Shown here: positions 33,501 through 41,834 of the stretch, piece by piece
Layout: every line of letters begins with the position of its first letter
Position numbering within the stretch: the first letter of the stretch is position 1
From: JBBRHH01 sp963788015
GTDB taxonomy: Bacteria; Planctomycetota; Phycisphaerae; Tepidisphaerales; Tepidisphaeraceae
NCBI GenBank assembly: GCA_963788015.1
Contig: CAWBEY010000010.1
Location: 248,001-312,000 of the forward strand
Length of the DNA stretch: 64,000 nucleotides
Reading direction: 5' to 3'
The notes under the pieces: model-generated
Told to the model about the DNA's origin: nothing
What the model saw: the letters and a program-made list of their open reading frames with translations, nothing else
Databases searched by the model: none
Position numbers and translations under genes: made by a program

Positions 33501-34955
33501 GTGCGCATCGGCGCGCGACATCAGCGCGTTGTGATATTGAAGCAGTTCCGCGTGCAGGCGCTGAAGCTCTGCGTCGACGTCGTTGAGTTTTTTCTCGGCC
33601 GCCGGATCGCTGCGCACATCGTTGAGCATGTCGAGTTGCTCGCGGATCGACTTGTAAAGCTCGCGTTGGTCGCGCTGCGGGTCGTGAACGATTGCGCACA
33701 ACTTGCCCAGGCCCAGCGATTCCAGGCGGTTGATGACCACGTCGAGGGCCGTGCGCTTGTCGCACACGAGGAGCACCCGCTCGCCGCGGGCGAGGTGGTC
33801 GCCGACGATGTTGGTGATGGTCTGGCTCTTGCCGGTCCCGGGCGGGCCATGAATCACCAGGCCGGGTGAAACGCGTGCGAGCTTCACCGCGCGCGACTGG
33901 CATGGATCGGCCGCGCTCACGAGGCGCTGATCGGTGAACGTCGGCTGATCTGGCGAGGGCGCCCGTGCTTCATCGGCCGGCGGAAGCGGGTCGGCGGGCG
34001 GGATGAGGGTGGCGTCGCGCCGCACGAAACTTTCGATGGGGCCCAGAACGTCGTGGCCTTCGTTCATGGCCTGCGTGTCGCGAAGCAGGCCCTGGTTGGT
34101 GGTGGGAAATAGTCCAACGACGGCTGCCGGGATGATGCATGGTTTTGCGTCGGCATCATCCGAGCGCGGGGCGGCTTGCAGGCTCAGGTGCTGAACATCC
34201 CCGCCCTCGCCACTAAGAAATTCCGGCATGGGCATCTGCAACAGCCCCGCGATGCGTTTTACGATCTCGCGGATTTCTTTCCACGGCTCCTGCCCGGCCT
34301 CGTCGGCAAAGATCTCGGCCGACGGTTGACCCGTCTGCCGCTCTAGCCAGGAAAGCAGCGCCATGTTGGGCACGATCAGATCGGCCCCGTCGTTCTTGCA
34401 TTCAAGGGCGATAGATGGCGATGGCCCGGCCTTGAGCGTGAGGTTGACGGAGATAAAAGCGAGCGGCGCCAGGATTCGCCGCGACACCCCCCGCTGCAAC
34501 CCCGACTTCCCAGGCGGCAGGCTCAGGAGCGGAAACCCCACATGCAGCACGTGAACGCCTGTGTCGTTCTCATAGGTACGGGCGTCTTCGGCGATGGTCC
34601 GCACCTTCGCCAACACCCCCTGCTGCTCCGCCCACGCCTGCTGCAACAGCCTTTCCTCGGGGTCTATCGGAGTATCGGCGGCCTCGGTGGCCGCGTCAGA
34701 GTCGGGAACAGATTTGCCGGCGGATTTTCGCCGCGGCGGCATGGGTGCTTTGGCCGAAACTTTTACGGCGCGATCGTCTCCGAGTAGGGCACGAAATGCG
34801 TCATTGGCATCAATGTCTTGAAGCCGCGCGAGGTGCGTGAAGTCGAAGCGCTGGCGGCTGGAATGCGGGCGGCAGTTGAGCCCCGGGCCATTCATCAAGG
34901 CCGCAAAGAGCCGGTCGAGCATCTTCGAGAGGACCTTGTTGGGGGTGGCGGGCAT
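30516..34955 (-). CDS. Superfamily 1 helicase (COG1112 type) with DUF4011-like N-terminus and C-terminal nuclease-like domain
   Basis: 1479 residues, with no frame break. Approximate positions: N-terminal DUF4011-like region (~150-300, with TGVHVLHVGFPLLSLPPG); Walker A GPPGTGKSQT (~370-379); helix-rich insert; Walker B FDEAS (~1025) followed by AGDPKQLPPTRFF; motif VI region LNVLVTRAREEVHL (~1270); C-terminal Vsr/MTES_1575-like segment EWELFRSGILEGQGWKLHRLW then FFRDRDG (~1410-1440). In related nucleases a conserved acidic residue lies in an IGIECDG-like strand; here it reads IGIVCDL, so catalysis is doubtful. ATG 34955 was chosen because the upstream start would overlap the next gene. The family includes DNA-repair and phage-defence helicases; role here unknown. 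Confidence 0.85.
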   Translation of the reverse strand: MPATPNKVLSKMLDRLFAALMNGPGLNCRPHSSRQRFDFTHLARLQDIDANDAFRALLGDDRAVKVSAKAPMPPRRKSAGKSVPDSDAATEAADTPIDPEERLLQQAWAEQQGVLAKVRTIAEDARTYENDTGVHVLHVGFPLLSLPPGKSGLQRGVSRRILAPLAFISVNLTLKAGPSPSIALECKNDGADLIVPNMALLSWLERQTGQPSAEIFADEAGQEPWKEIREIVKRIAGLLQMPMPEFLSGEGGDVQHLSLQAAPRSDDADAKPCIIPAAVVGLFPTTNQGLLRDTQAMNEGHDVLGPIESFVRRDATLIPPADPLPPADEARAPSPDQPTFTDQRLVSAADPCQSRAVKLARVSPGLVIHGPPGTGKSQTITNIVGDHLARGERVLLVCDKRTALDVVINRLESLGLGKLCAIVHDPQRDQRELYKSIREQLDMLNDVRSDPAAEKKLNDVDAELQRLHAELLQYHNALMSRADAHSSSFHELMGRWLSLPSQEVEFKESLLKDVGDDVLESHVRPVMEVLDRGVSVSHPHNPWREAAGMSLGAFLSLSMVQVNERIEDCVQTGANADQTADASIPPFSALPDLTRQGEVRAAFAERLAQVASAVDPAVLKEWAAVDVVRVRAERQKIAGASALIDGFRAGPLDPELSLVVRPQPAAMQQINRQLASLDQYLLTAQRWYGFVFFNRNAQAREAFAPYGLPLNAGSAGHLKTFLSGLRSRLLLQQLIADLQGQAVVLSSTNDAAIDALLNQYTSVFDLLIELHDRPELGSIIAAVRAAMADPSAIATLLDGLRKSPSRAIALAQLQQVLGTSGLFAADWLAHLDAANRAGGRTADTFHGLREQAHTLEGVLRIADTLSSLPPALATAVATLLKQNVGPEAGMMVLRRSSLALQIAQRLKADPALQAVDAQRLKATFARYRALEHYKKSLVRDAILHRWISRQKQRVLASTGSRLNSAGADLRRRLTTRGQNAMRLRQVIAVGQQVEEGDPLFDLRPIWMASPETVAQLFPRQALFDVVVFDEASQCRLEEALPVLLRAKRVVIAGDPKQLPPTRFFESALIASEEEEIADDDQLFEVQQAEIEDLLGAALNLGVEQCYLDVHYRSRNADLIQFSNQQFYNARLQPIPGHPANRSRFAPMTLYNVNGTYDKRCNVTEAAQVAKIVQDLLRRADPPSIGIACFNLQQRDLIVEHLETLAGEDAEFRNRLAEARTRRGPASFEGLFIKNLENVQGDERDHMIISTTYGPDPGGRFYRRFGPLGRAGGGRRLNVLVTRAREEVHLVTSIPPGVYRSLPPIPPGEAPGGGWLLFSYLCYAEQIAHAYEAAHDAISNAQPDQKAAVQQHATEFPSVFSRTFADTLATSHSIGSDVPWGNDGFCIDLALHHPHRIEDVTIGIVCDLTRYGRAQDPVEWELFRSGILEGQGWKLHRLWTPHFFRDRDGCTRAILDDVREALATEQEKDTIKVVKVSDSA

Positions 34956-34993
34956 AAGCAGGGTTCCTGCGGTCGGAATTTGAATGTCGACAA

Positions 34994-35716
34994 TTATGCC
35001 GGGTTCAAAGTGGGCCTGAGCGAAAATGTTTGAAGCCAAGATGCTCGCGATCCTCGCCGCGAAAGCAGCCCAAGCACGACGCCAAAGATCAGATGAGCAC
35101 TGAGGGTGACGATGACAAACAGCGCCCCCACATGGATGCCGAATATGCCCGGGTACGGGGTGAAAAGCATGGCCAGTTCCAGACCCACCGCCATCAGCAC
35201 GGCCCACAGCCAATGCCGTCGGCGGGGGTCGCCGATCACGGCGATGTACATGATGCCGAAGGTCAGGCCGTTGCTGAAGTGATAGATCCAGCCGACAAGT
35301 TGCGTCGGGATTGTGTAATGAGCTTGCTCAACCTGTTGGCCAAGGATCATGGCCCCAAAGCGAGGGAAGACTTTGAAGAGGGGCATGGGAGGCACGATGG
35401 AAGCGATGTGCCAGGAACTGGCGAAGACGAAGGGGAGGCGGAAGACGTCGTAGGCGACGGCCGCGATTAGACCGGCCAAAGTGCCGATGAGCATGCCGCG
35501 CACAAGCCGGCCGTTGCCGCGGCGCAGGTCCAGCAGCGTCAGCCCCAGCAGCAAAAGCATCGCGGGCAGTGAAACGCAGAACGTAAACGCCCGCATCGAC
35601 ATCAGCCCGTAAAACTGCGCGAGCAGGCACCAGATGGATGACGCGGCCAGCGTAAAAACAAGCGCCCGCAGCGTGGGCGTCCACAGATTGAGGGGCGGTT
35701 GTGCAGGGCTGGGCAT
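34994..35716 (-). CDS. Integral membrane protein of unknown function
   Basis: 240 residues with six or seven hydrophobic segments (TLRALVFTLAASSIWCLLAQF; AMLLLLGLTLLDL; GMLIGTLAGLIAAVAYDVF; HFSNGLTFGIMYIAVIG; HVGALFVIVTLSAHLIFGVV). The first residues are proline-rich. I recognise no motif. It ends 39 bases upstream of the helicase start on the same strand, so the two may be co-transcribed. It faces the divergent binding-protein gene across 128 bases. Confidence 0.7.
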   Translation of the reverse strand: MPSPAQPPLNLWTPTLRALVFTLAASSIWCLLAQFYGLMSMRAFTFCVSLPAMLLLLGLTLLDLRRGNGRLVRGMLIGTLAGLIAAVAYDVFRLPFVFASSWHIASIVPPMPLFKVFPRFGAMILGQQVEQAHYTIPTQLVGWIYHFSNGLTFGIMYIAVIGDPRRRHWLWAVLMAVGLELAMLFTPYPGIFGIHVGALFVIVTLSAHLIFGVVLGLLSRRGSRASWLQTFSLRPTLNPA

Positions 35717-35844
35717 CGGCGGCGGATTCTACCGTGATGGAAGTGTGAAACGAAAGCTATCCGGCATTTATCCATCGCCTACATTCTGCCATAGCCATTT
35801 TGACCCGTTGCCGGCGCGGCCATAGCTTTAGCCTGGAGCCTGCC

Positions 35845-36885
35845 ATGCCAACATTTATTTGCGTGCCCATCCTTCGACGAATTATCGCATGCCTCGGAAT
35901 CTTGGCTGCGTTCGTGGGCTTATGCCTCCTGGCGGGATGCTCCAAGCGCCAGCCAGCCGATGAGATCGTTGTGTATTGCGGCGTGGACGAGCCTTACGCC
36001 AGCCAGATCTTCGCCGATTTTGAGAAGCAGACCGGCCTGCACGTTGCGGCCCGGTATGATGTGGAATCGAGTAAATCTGTGGGGCTGGCCGGCCGACTGG
36101 AGGCGGAAAAAGGTCATCCGCAGGCCGACGTGTGGTGGGGCAACGAAGCGTTCCTCAGCGGCAGGCTCGCCAGCGCGGGCGTGCTGACGCCGTACCAATC
36201 ACCCGCGGCGGCGGACATTCCAGATCAGTTCAAAGATGCGGATGGCTACTGGACCGGCACCGGTCTGCGGGCGCGCGTGCTGGCCGTCCGCAACCCGCCG
36301 CCATCGTTTGAAATCACTGGCATTGAAGACCTGGCCGATCCGCGGCTGAAGGGAAAGGTGGTGATGAGTCGCCCGACGTCGGGGGCAAGCGTGGCGCATG
36401 TGGCGGCGCTTTACACGCTGTGGGGGCCGGAAAAGGCGCGGGCGTTTTATCAGAGGCTCTACGCGAACAACATCGTCCTGGTTGGCGGCAATGCCGAGGT
36501 GGCAAACCAGGTGGGGGCGGGGAATTTTGTTCTGGGCCTCACCGACAACGACGACATCACCGATGCGGCCGGCAATGGCGCAAAGCTGACGACGGTGGTC
36601 CCCGATCAAGGCGTGGCGGGGCAGGGAACGCTGGCCATGCCCACAACTGTGGCCTTGGTGAAGGGCGGGAAGCATGTGCAAAGCGCGAGAAAGCTCCTCG
36701 ACTTCCTGGTCAGCCGCGAGGGTGAGCGGCGGCTGATCGATCTAAAATTCTGCCGCTGGAGCGTTCGCGGGGCGGGTAGCGATGGGCAGATTAAAGCGAT
36801 GAAGGTGGATTATCGACAGGCCGTGGAAATTGCGCCAAGGGCCCAGCGCGAGGCGACGGCGATATTGGAAGGGCGGGGACTTTGA
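35845..36885 (+). CDS. Fe(III)-type ABC transporter substrate-binding lipoprotein (FbpA/FutA-like)
   Basis: 346 residues. Lipobox LLAGC (Cys32) after MPTFICVPILRRIIACLGIL predicts a lipid-anchored envelope protein. The mature part opens EIVVYCGVDEPYASQIFADF, and EKGHPQADVWWGNEAFL plus GSVAHVAALY-like ASVAHVAALYTLWGPEKAR match periplasmic-binding-protein type 2 iron binders. ATG 35845 has GGAG upstream. The matching permease is at 37340, separated by a minus-strand nucleotidyltransferase fragment. The ligand (ferric iron or another anion or metal) is not certain. Confidence 0.85.
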   Translation: MPTFICVPILRRIIACLGILAAFVGLCLLAGCSKRQPADEIVVYCGVDEPYASQIFADFEKQTGLHVAARYDVESSKSVGLAGRLEAEKGHPQADVWWGNEAFLSGRLASAGVLTPYQSPAAADIPDQFKDADGYWTGTGLRARVLAVRNPPPSFEITGIEDLADPRLKGKVVMSRPTSGASVAHVAALYTLWGPEKARAFYQRLYANNIVLVGGNAEVANQVGAGNFVLGLTDNDDITDAAGNGAKLTTVVPDQGVAGQGTLAMPTTVALVKGGKHVQSARKLLDFLVSREGERRLIDLKFCRWSVRGAGSDGQIKAMKVDYRQAVEIAPRAQREATAILEGRGL

Positions 36886-36914
36886 GTTGCAGCCACAGAG
36901 TGGGGCACGCGATT

Positions 36915-37215
36915 TCAGGCGGCGATTTCGATGCCCTCGCGATGGGCAATTTCAATAATGGCGCGCGGTGTGATTGGGGCGGCCCATTCCACTTCTCCGC
37001 AGTGGACCGGTTCGATGCGGTGATCCGTGGAGGCCCGAAGTTGCCAAAGCCGTTCCACCAGTGCGCGATCAGGAGTAGCATCAAACTCCGGAACCGCCAA
37101 CAGGTCAATGTCACTTTCATCGCGTGGTTGCCCCGTGCCGCGAGCCATAGAGGATCTGGATCCGCTCATCTGAACCGCCATGCTTCACGGCTTGTTTGAT
37201 TGATTCATCAACCAT
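36915..37215 (-). CDS. MNT-type nucleotidyltransferase domain protein, one frame break
   Basis: About 100 residues. From ATG 37215: MVDESIKQAVKHGG, then ERIQILYGS, then after a break near 37140 ARGTGQPRDESDIDLLAVPE. The GSxARG...SDIDL pattern is the catalytic signature of minimal nucleotidyltransferases (MNT), many of which act as antitoxins of HEPN toxins. No HEPN gene is adjacent. It lies convergent between the iron-type binding protein and permease genes, an unusual insertion point. Confidence 0.68.
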
Positions 37216-37339
37216 TGGATCATCTCAACTGCCTGCGTGAGGAGGCAGACATTCAGCGGAGATCCGTTTGAAGTTCTGACCCGGATTATATCGACAGGCA
37301 TCCTATAGTGGCTGTTGAATCGCCGCTAAGATTGGCTCC

Positions 37340-39127
37340 GTGACGCCTGGCGATTCCGTGACTCCTAAAAACTGGTCCACATTCCTCGTGGCCGCTCCGG
37401 CGGTGGCCGTCGTGTTTGTGTGCAGTGCCATGCCGCTCCTGTGGATGGCGGTCGTGCTGCTGGCGAACCCCACCGTTCGAGATGAATTTTCCGTCAGCGC
37501 CTTCCGGGCCGGCCTGCTTGGGCGGACGCTGGGTTACAACGCGGCCGCCGCTGTCATCGCCACGCTGATGGGGCTGCCGGCGGGGTTTGTGCTGGGGCGC
37601 GGGCGGGGCGTTTTGGCGCGGGTGTTGTGGGTCGTGCTCCCGGCGGCGCTGCTGATGCCGTCGCTGTCTTATGCGTATGGGTGGGCACAGTGCGTGCGGA
37701 TGATTCGGCCCGGCTTGCGCTGGCTGGGGGAGACGGAGTTTCACACGCCGACCGTCGCCTTGCTGCATCTAAAGGCCATCGCGTTTCATCTTCCGATCCA
37801 CATCACGTTCACGCCCGGCAGACGCGCAGACGTGTTTCGGTGCATCTGGTCGCTGGGCACGTGGCTCTGGGCGGTGCCGGCCGGATTGATTGGCCTGGCG
37901 CTTCGCCGGATGGATACGTGTGTTCAGCAACAGGCGGTTTTGGACGGGGCGCTGCGGCGCATCACGCTGCGTCAACTCGTTGGGCCGATCATTGCGTCGC
38001 TGGCCATCGTGACGATTTTGGCCACCCAGGAATTCGCGGTCTATGAGCCCACCGGAATCAGCGTGGTGGCGACGGAAGTGCGGATGGTGTTTGATACCGG
38101 CTCGCTCAGCACGGCCGACAATTCAATCACCGCTGCAATCGCTGGCGGCGCCGGGCTGAAAGCGCCCGATCAGCCCGCGCGCCGCCGCCGCCGTCGCCAC
38201 GGCCATTCCGCTTCTGGTCACAACCGGCCTTCTGGCGGCCATTGCCGCGTGGGGCGCTGCTCGAACCTCGGCGGCCGACGCGGTGACGGTGGGCGATTGG
38301 CCGCCGGTGCTGGATGCATCACGATGGACGGTTGCGCTGGTGATTCTTCTTGTGCTCTTAAACGTCGGCCTGCCGGTGGCGGCGCTGGTAGGCTCGCTGC
38401 ACATCCGGCTCGACCCGCTACGCATGTGGAACGAGTTTGGCCCGCAGGTGCAGGGGGCGTTGATCGTCGCCAGCCAGGCCGCCGGGGTCGCGACGATTGC
38501 AGCGCTGTCGGTTGGCGCAAATGGGTCCGGGGCCTGCTGGCAGTCGCGGTCGCCAGTTTCCTGATCGGCGGCCAGCTCCTCGCCATCGCGCTCATCCGCA
38601 TCTTTAACCGTCCCGGCCTCGACTGGGCCTATGACATTTCCGTCGTGCCCGTCATCGCATACGTCGGACGGTTTGGTTGGCTCGCGGTCGCTGCCGGGCG
38701 CGGCACATGGTCGCGGCCATGGCGCGAGCTGCGCCAGGTGGCGGCCGTCGATGGCGCTGGCTCGATCCAAACGGCTGTCTCCATTGTCTGGCCACTGGCC
38801 TGGCCGATGCTCGTCGCCGGCGGGCTTCTGGTCGGAGCGCTGTCACTGTCGGAAGTGCCGGCCACGGTGCTGCTCTTGCCGCAAAACCCGCAGGTGTTGA
38901 CGCCTACGCTCATGACGTGGGTACATATGGCGCGATTTGACCCCATGATCGAAGCATCCCTCCTGATGATGGGCGCGGTCCTGATACCCGCCCTGACCGC
39001 CATCCTCCTCACGCTGGCGGGCCTGCGCCATGCGCACCTTCCAAACGCGCTGATCGCGCACGATCCGGCCAATCACTCCAATCCATTTCCCAACAACAAT
39101 AAACTTCAATCAGCCGATCTGGTATAA
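37340..39127 (+). CDS. ABC transporter permease, Fe(III) FbpB type, two compensating frame breaks
   Basis: About 595 residues with ~12 membrane segments in two halves, the fused layout of FbpB/ThiP-like permeases. The first half includes LMPSLSYAYGWAQCVRMI; the EAA-like loop is QQQAVLDGALRRITLRQLV, and the second-half loop is RELRQVAAVDGAGSIQTAVS. Frame leaves near 38160 and returns near 38525; the middle frame gives VALVILLVLLNVGLPVAALV. The start is GTG 37340, with GTG 37358 possible. No ATP-binding gene (FbpC) is in the window. Partner: the binding protein at 35845. Confidence 0.82.
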   Translation: MTPGDSVTPKNWSTFLVAAPAVAVVFVCSAMPLLWMAVVLLANPTVRDEFSVSAFRAGLLGRTLGYNAAAAVIATLMGLPAGFVLGRGRGVLARVLWVVLPAALLMPSLSYAYGWAQCVRMIRPGLRWLGETEFHTPTVALLHLKAIAFHLPIHITFTPGRRADVFRCIWSLGTWLWAVPAGLIGLALRRMDTCVQQQAVLDGALRRITLRQLVGPIIASLAIVTILATQEFAVYEPTGISVVATEVRMVFDTGSLSTADNSITAAIAGGAGLKAPDQPARRRRRRHGHSASGHNRPSGGHCRVGRCSNLGGRRGDGGRLAAGAGCITMDGCAGDSSCALKRRPAGGGAGRLAAHPARPATHVERVWPAGAGGVDRRQPGRRGRDDCSAVGWRKWVRGLLAVAVASFLIGGQLLAIALIRIFNRPGLDWAYDISVVPVIAYVGRFGWLAVAAGRGTWSRPWRELRQVAAVDGAGSIQTAVSIVWPLAWPMLVAGGLLVGALSLSEVPATVLLLPQNPQVLTPTLMTWVHMARFDPMIEASLLMMGAVLIPALTAILLTLAGLRHAHLPNALIAHDPANHSNPFPNNNKLQSADLV

Positions 39128-39149
39128 GAATGTGTCAAAGGAGCGATTC

Positions 39150-40648
39150 ATGAGCATGCGTTTTGCCCGCTGGATGGTTGCGGCCATCGTTCTCTCCTCG
39201 TCCTGTGCATTCGCCGACGATTTTGAGAACCCCAAGGCCAACATCCCACCCAAGGCCGCTCCCCAGCGACGCAACGGCGGCGAAGGCGTTCCCCCCCTGC
39301 CGTTGCCCGCCACTCCCCTGCGCCGCTCCGAGAAGAAGCGCGAGCCGTCGCCGCCGGCCCTCCTGGGCAACCTCACCTTCTCCGAAACGGCGATGAAGAA
39401 GAACAATATCCAGTGGCAGACGACGGTGATCGACATCGAAAAGTGGGTGCAGTTCACCAACGAAAAGCTTGGCCAGCGCTACCGCTTCGTCAACACCGAT
39501 TTTTCCAAGTTCAGCTACGATCCCAGCGAGCTGCCCATCCTCTACTTCACCGGCTGGAAGCCCATCCCCCAGCTCGACGACAAGACGCTGGAGCATTTGC
39601 GGCAATACCTGATGGACGGCGGCACACTTGTCGTCCATAGCAACTGCGGTCGGAAGGAATTTAATGATTCCTTCCGCAACAACCTCGCTAATCGCCTCTT
39701 CGAAGATCGCCAACTGGCCGGAATTCCCACCGATCACCCGCTCTACTCGTCTTTTTACAAGATCACGGAGATGAAGGTGCGCAAGGGCAAAGAGCCCTTT
39801 CAGACGGTTAAACCCTACCTTGAGACGATCAACATCGGCACGCGGGCGGCCGTGATTTTCTCGCCCATCGACCTTTCCTGCGGCTGGGATGCCAACGCCA
39901 ACCCAATCGAAGGCGGTGTGCTGTATGACCAGAACGACGCGTTGCAGTTGGGCTCCAACATCATGACCTACTGCCTGGCTGAGTTTCAGTATGGCCGATT
40001 CTTCGACCATCAGAAGGTATATCACCAGGCCAAGGATGCGACGCGCGACCAGCTTGTCCTGGGCCAGATCGTTCACAACGGCGACTGGGACCCCACGCCC
40101 CACGGCGTGCCCAATTTGCTCAAGGCGATGGACCAGAACACCACGTTGAAAGTGCAGTTCAAGCGCGAGCCGGTCGATCCCGAAAAGGGCAACATTTTCA
40201 GCTTCCCGGTCCTTTACATGTGCGGCCAGCGCGCTTCGACCTTCCCGACGCGGCCTGCAAACGCCTGCGCGAATATCTCGACAACGGCGGCGCGCTGATC
40301 GTGGATGACGCGATTGGCAACAGCGATTTCAACGAGTCATTTCAGAAGGTGATTAAGAAGATCTACCCCGATCATCCCTTCGCTGATATCCGGCCGGATC
40401 ACCCGATGCTGACGTTTGTTTACGATTCGCGCAAGCCGATGCTGGCGCCGCTGGGCAAGCAACTGCACGGCGGAGGCCCGCCGCAGATCAAGGTGATCGA
40501 ATTTGACGGCTCGACGCCCGTCGTCTACTCCCGCCTGAGCATGAGCGCCGGCTGGGAACAACTGCCCCGTGCTTACAATGATGGATATGCCGATGATGAT
40601 GCGATCAAGCTGGGGATCAATGTGTTCATGTATGAAGTGTCGCATTGA
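39150..40648 (+). CDS. Secreted protein with tandem DUF4159 domains, one frame break
   Basis: Signal peptide MSMRFARWMVAAIVLSSSCA; ATG 39150 follows GGAG at 7-base spacing (an upstream GTG at 39132 is in frame). First DUF4159 unit ~residues 75-290 with ELPILYFTGWKPIPQL, HLRQYLMDGGTLVVHSN and NDSFR. Second unit, after a break near 40225, has RFDLPDAACKRLREYLDNGG, ALIVDDAIGNSDFNESF and YARAY-like PRAYNDGYADDDAIKLGIN. DUF4159 has a Rossmann/class-I glutamine-amidotransferase-like fold. Two consecutive units in one protein are noteworthy. A MoxR ATPase gene follows in the same direction. Confidence 0.82.
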
Positions 40649-40699
40649 AGGCTTGGTAATGTCTGCGTTCGCGTCCTCCCTCCTGAGATTCCAAATCAA

Positions 40700-41771
40700 A
40701 TGACCCAAGCCCCAGCCCCCACGATTCCCGCCCCGCCTATGGCCGGCGCAGCTGACAAAGAGGCGGCCTTTATCGAGCGATTCAACTCGCTCAAGGCCAA
40801 GCTCCTTGTCGAACTTCACAAAGTCATCATCGGGCAGGATGAGGTGATCGAACTGCTCCTGGCGGCCATGTTCGCACGCGGGCATTGCCTGCTTGTGGGC
40901 GTGCCCGGCCTGGCCAAGACGCTGCTCATCTCGACGCTGGCAAGGGTGCTGAAACTAGACTTTAACCGCATCCAGTTCACGCCCGATCTGATGCCCGCCG
41001 ACATCACCGGCACAGACATCCTTGAAGAAGATCAGACCACTGGCAAGCGCGCTTTTCGCTTCGTGAAAGGCCCGATTTTTTCCAACATCGTCCTGGCCGA
41101 CGAGATCAACCGCACGCCCCCCAAGACGCAGGCGGCGTTGTTGCAAGCCATGCAGGAATATCAGGTGACCGCGAGCGGCCAGACTTATTCACTCGATCTG
41201 CCGTTCTTTGTCCTTGCCACGCAGAACCCGGTGGAGCAGGAGGGAACCTACCCGCTTCCCGAGGCGCAGCTCGACCGGTTTATGTTCATGGTCAACATCG
41301 GGTATCCGTCGAAGAAGGAAGAGCGGGCAATCGTTCGCCGCACCACCATGGAGCTGACCGGCGAGCCCGAGCCGGTGCTGTCCGCCGGCGATATTCTGTA
41401 TATCCAGAAGATCCTTCGGAAACTGCCTGTCAGCGATCACGTCGTCGATTACGCCGTCAGCCTGACGCGCGCGACCCGCCCCAAAGAACCGCAGACCCCG
41501 GCCTTCATCAATGAATGGCTCACCTGGGGCGCCGGCCCGCGCGGCCCAGTCGCTCGTGCTGGGCGCGAAGGCGATGGCGCTGCTTAACAGCCGGCTGAAC
41601 GTGAGCTGCGATGATGTTCGATCGGTGGCCAAGCCAATCCTGCGGCATCGCCTGTTCACCAACTTCAACGCCGACGCTGAAGGCATCGGCCCCGACCAAG
41701 TGGTGGAAAAACTGCTGGCGACGGTGCCCGAAGGCAGTGCCGCCGAGTACAACGACGACGACGCTACGTGA
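40700..41771 (+). CDS. MoxR-family AAA+ ATPase, one frame break
   Basis: Residues 67-74 GVPGLAKT (Walker A), 131-135 VLADE (Walker B), 176-182 NPVEQEG and RFMFMV (sensor region) are standard MoxR. Near 41535, in a CCGCGCG repeat, the frame breaks; a two-base loss restores WGAGPRAAQSLVLGAKAMAL and the conserved PILRHRL end. These ATPases act as chaperones for metal-containing or vWA proteins. Planctomycetes often pair MoxR with DUF58, vWA and DUF4159 genes; here only DUF4159 adjoins it, and a convergent murJ follows. Confidence 0.9.
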
Positions 41772-41834
41772 GATCATATCAGCGAATATTTTCGGTTTTG
41801 CGAAATCGCCGCGGTAGGAGATGTTGCATGACCG

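Noticed and set aside
35797..35829. Sigma-70-like promoter TTGACC with TAGCTT after 17 bases upstream of the iron-type binding protein
   Set aside because: The -10 match is only three of six, and a start there would put transcription almost at the ribosome site.
37100..37215. Full HEPN/MNT toxin-antitoxin pair
   Set aside because: Only the MNT domain is present; no HEPN-like helical gene lies beside it.
41772..41834. Stem-loop terminator between MoxR and murJ
   Set aside because: The best inverted repeat is about six bases with a mismatch and no T-run.
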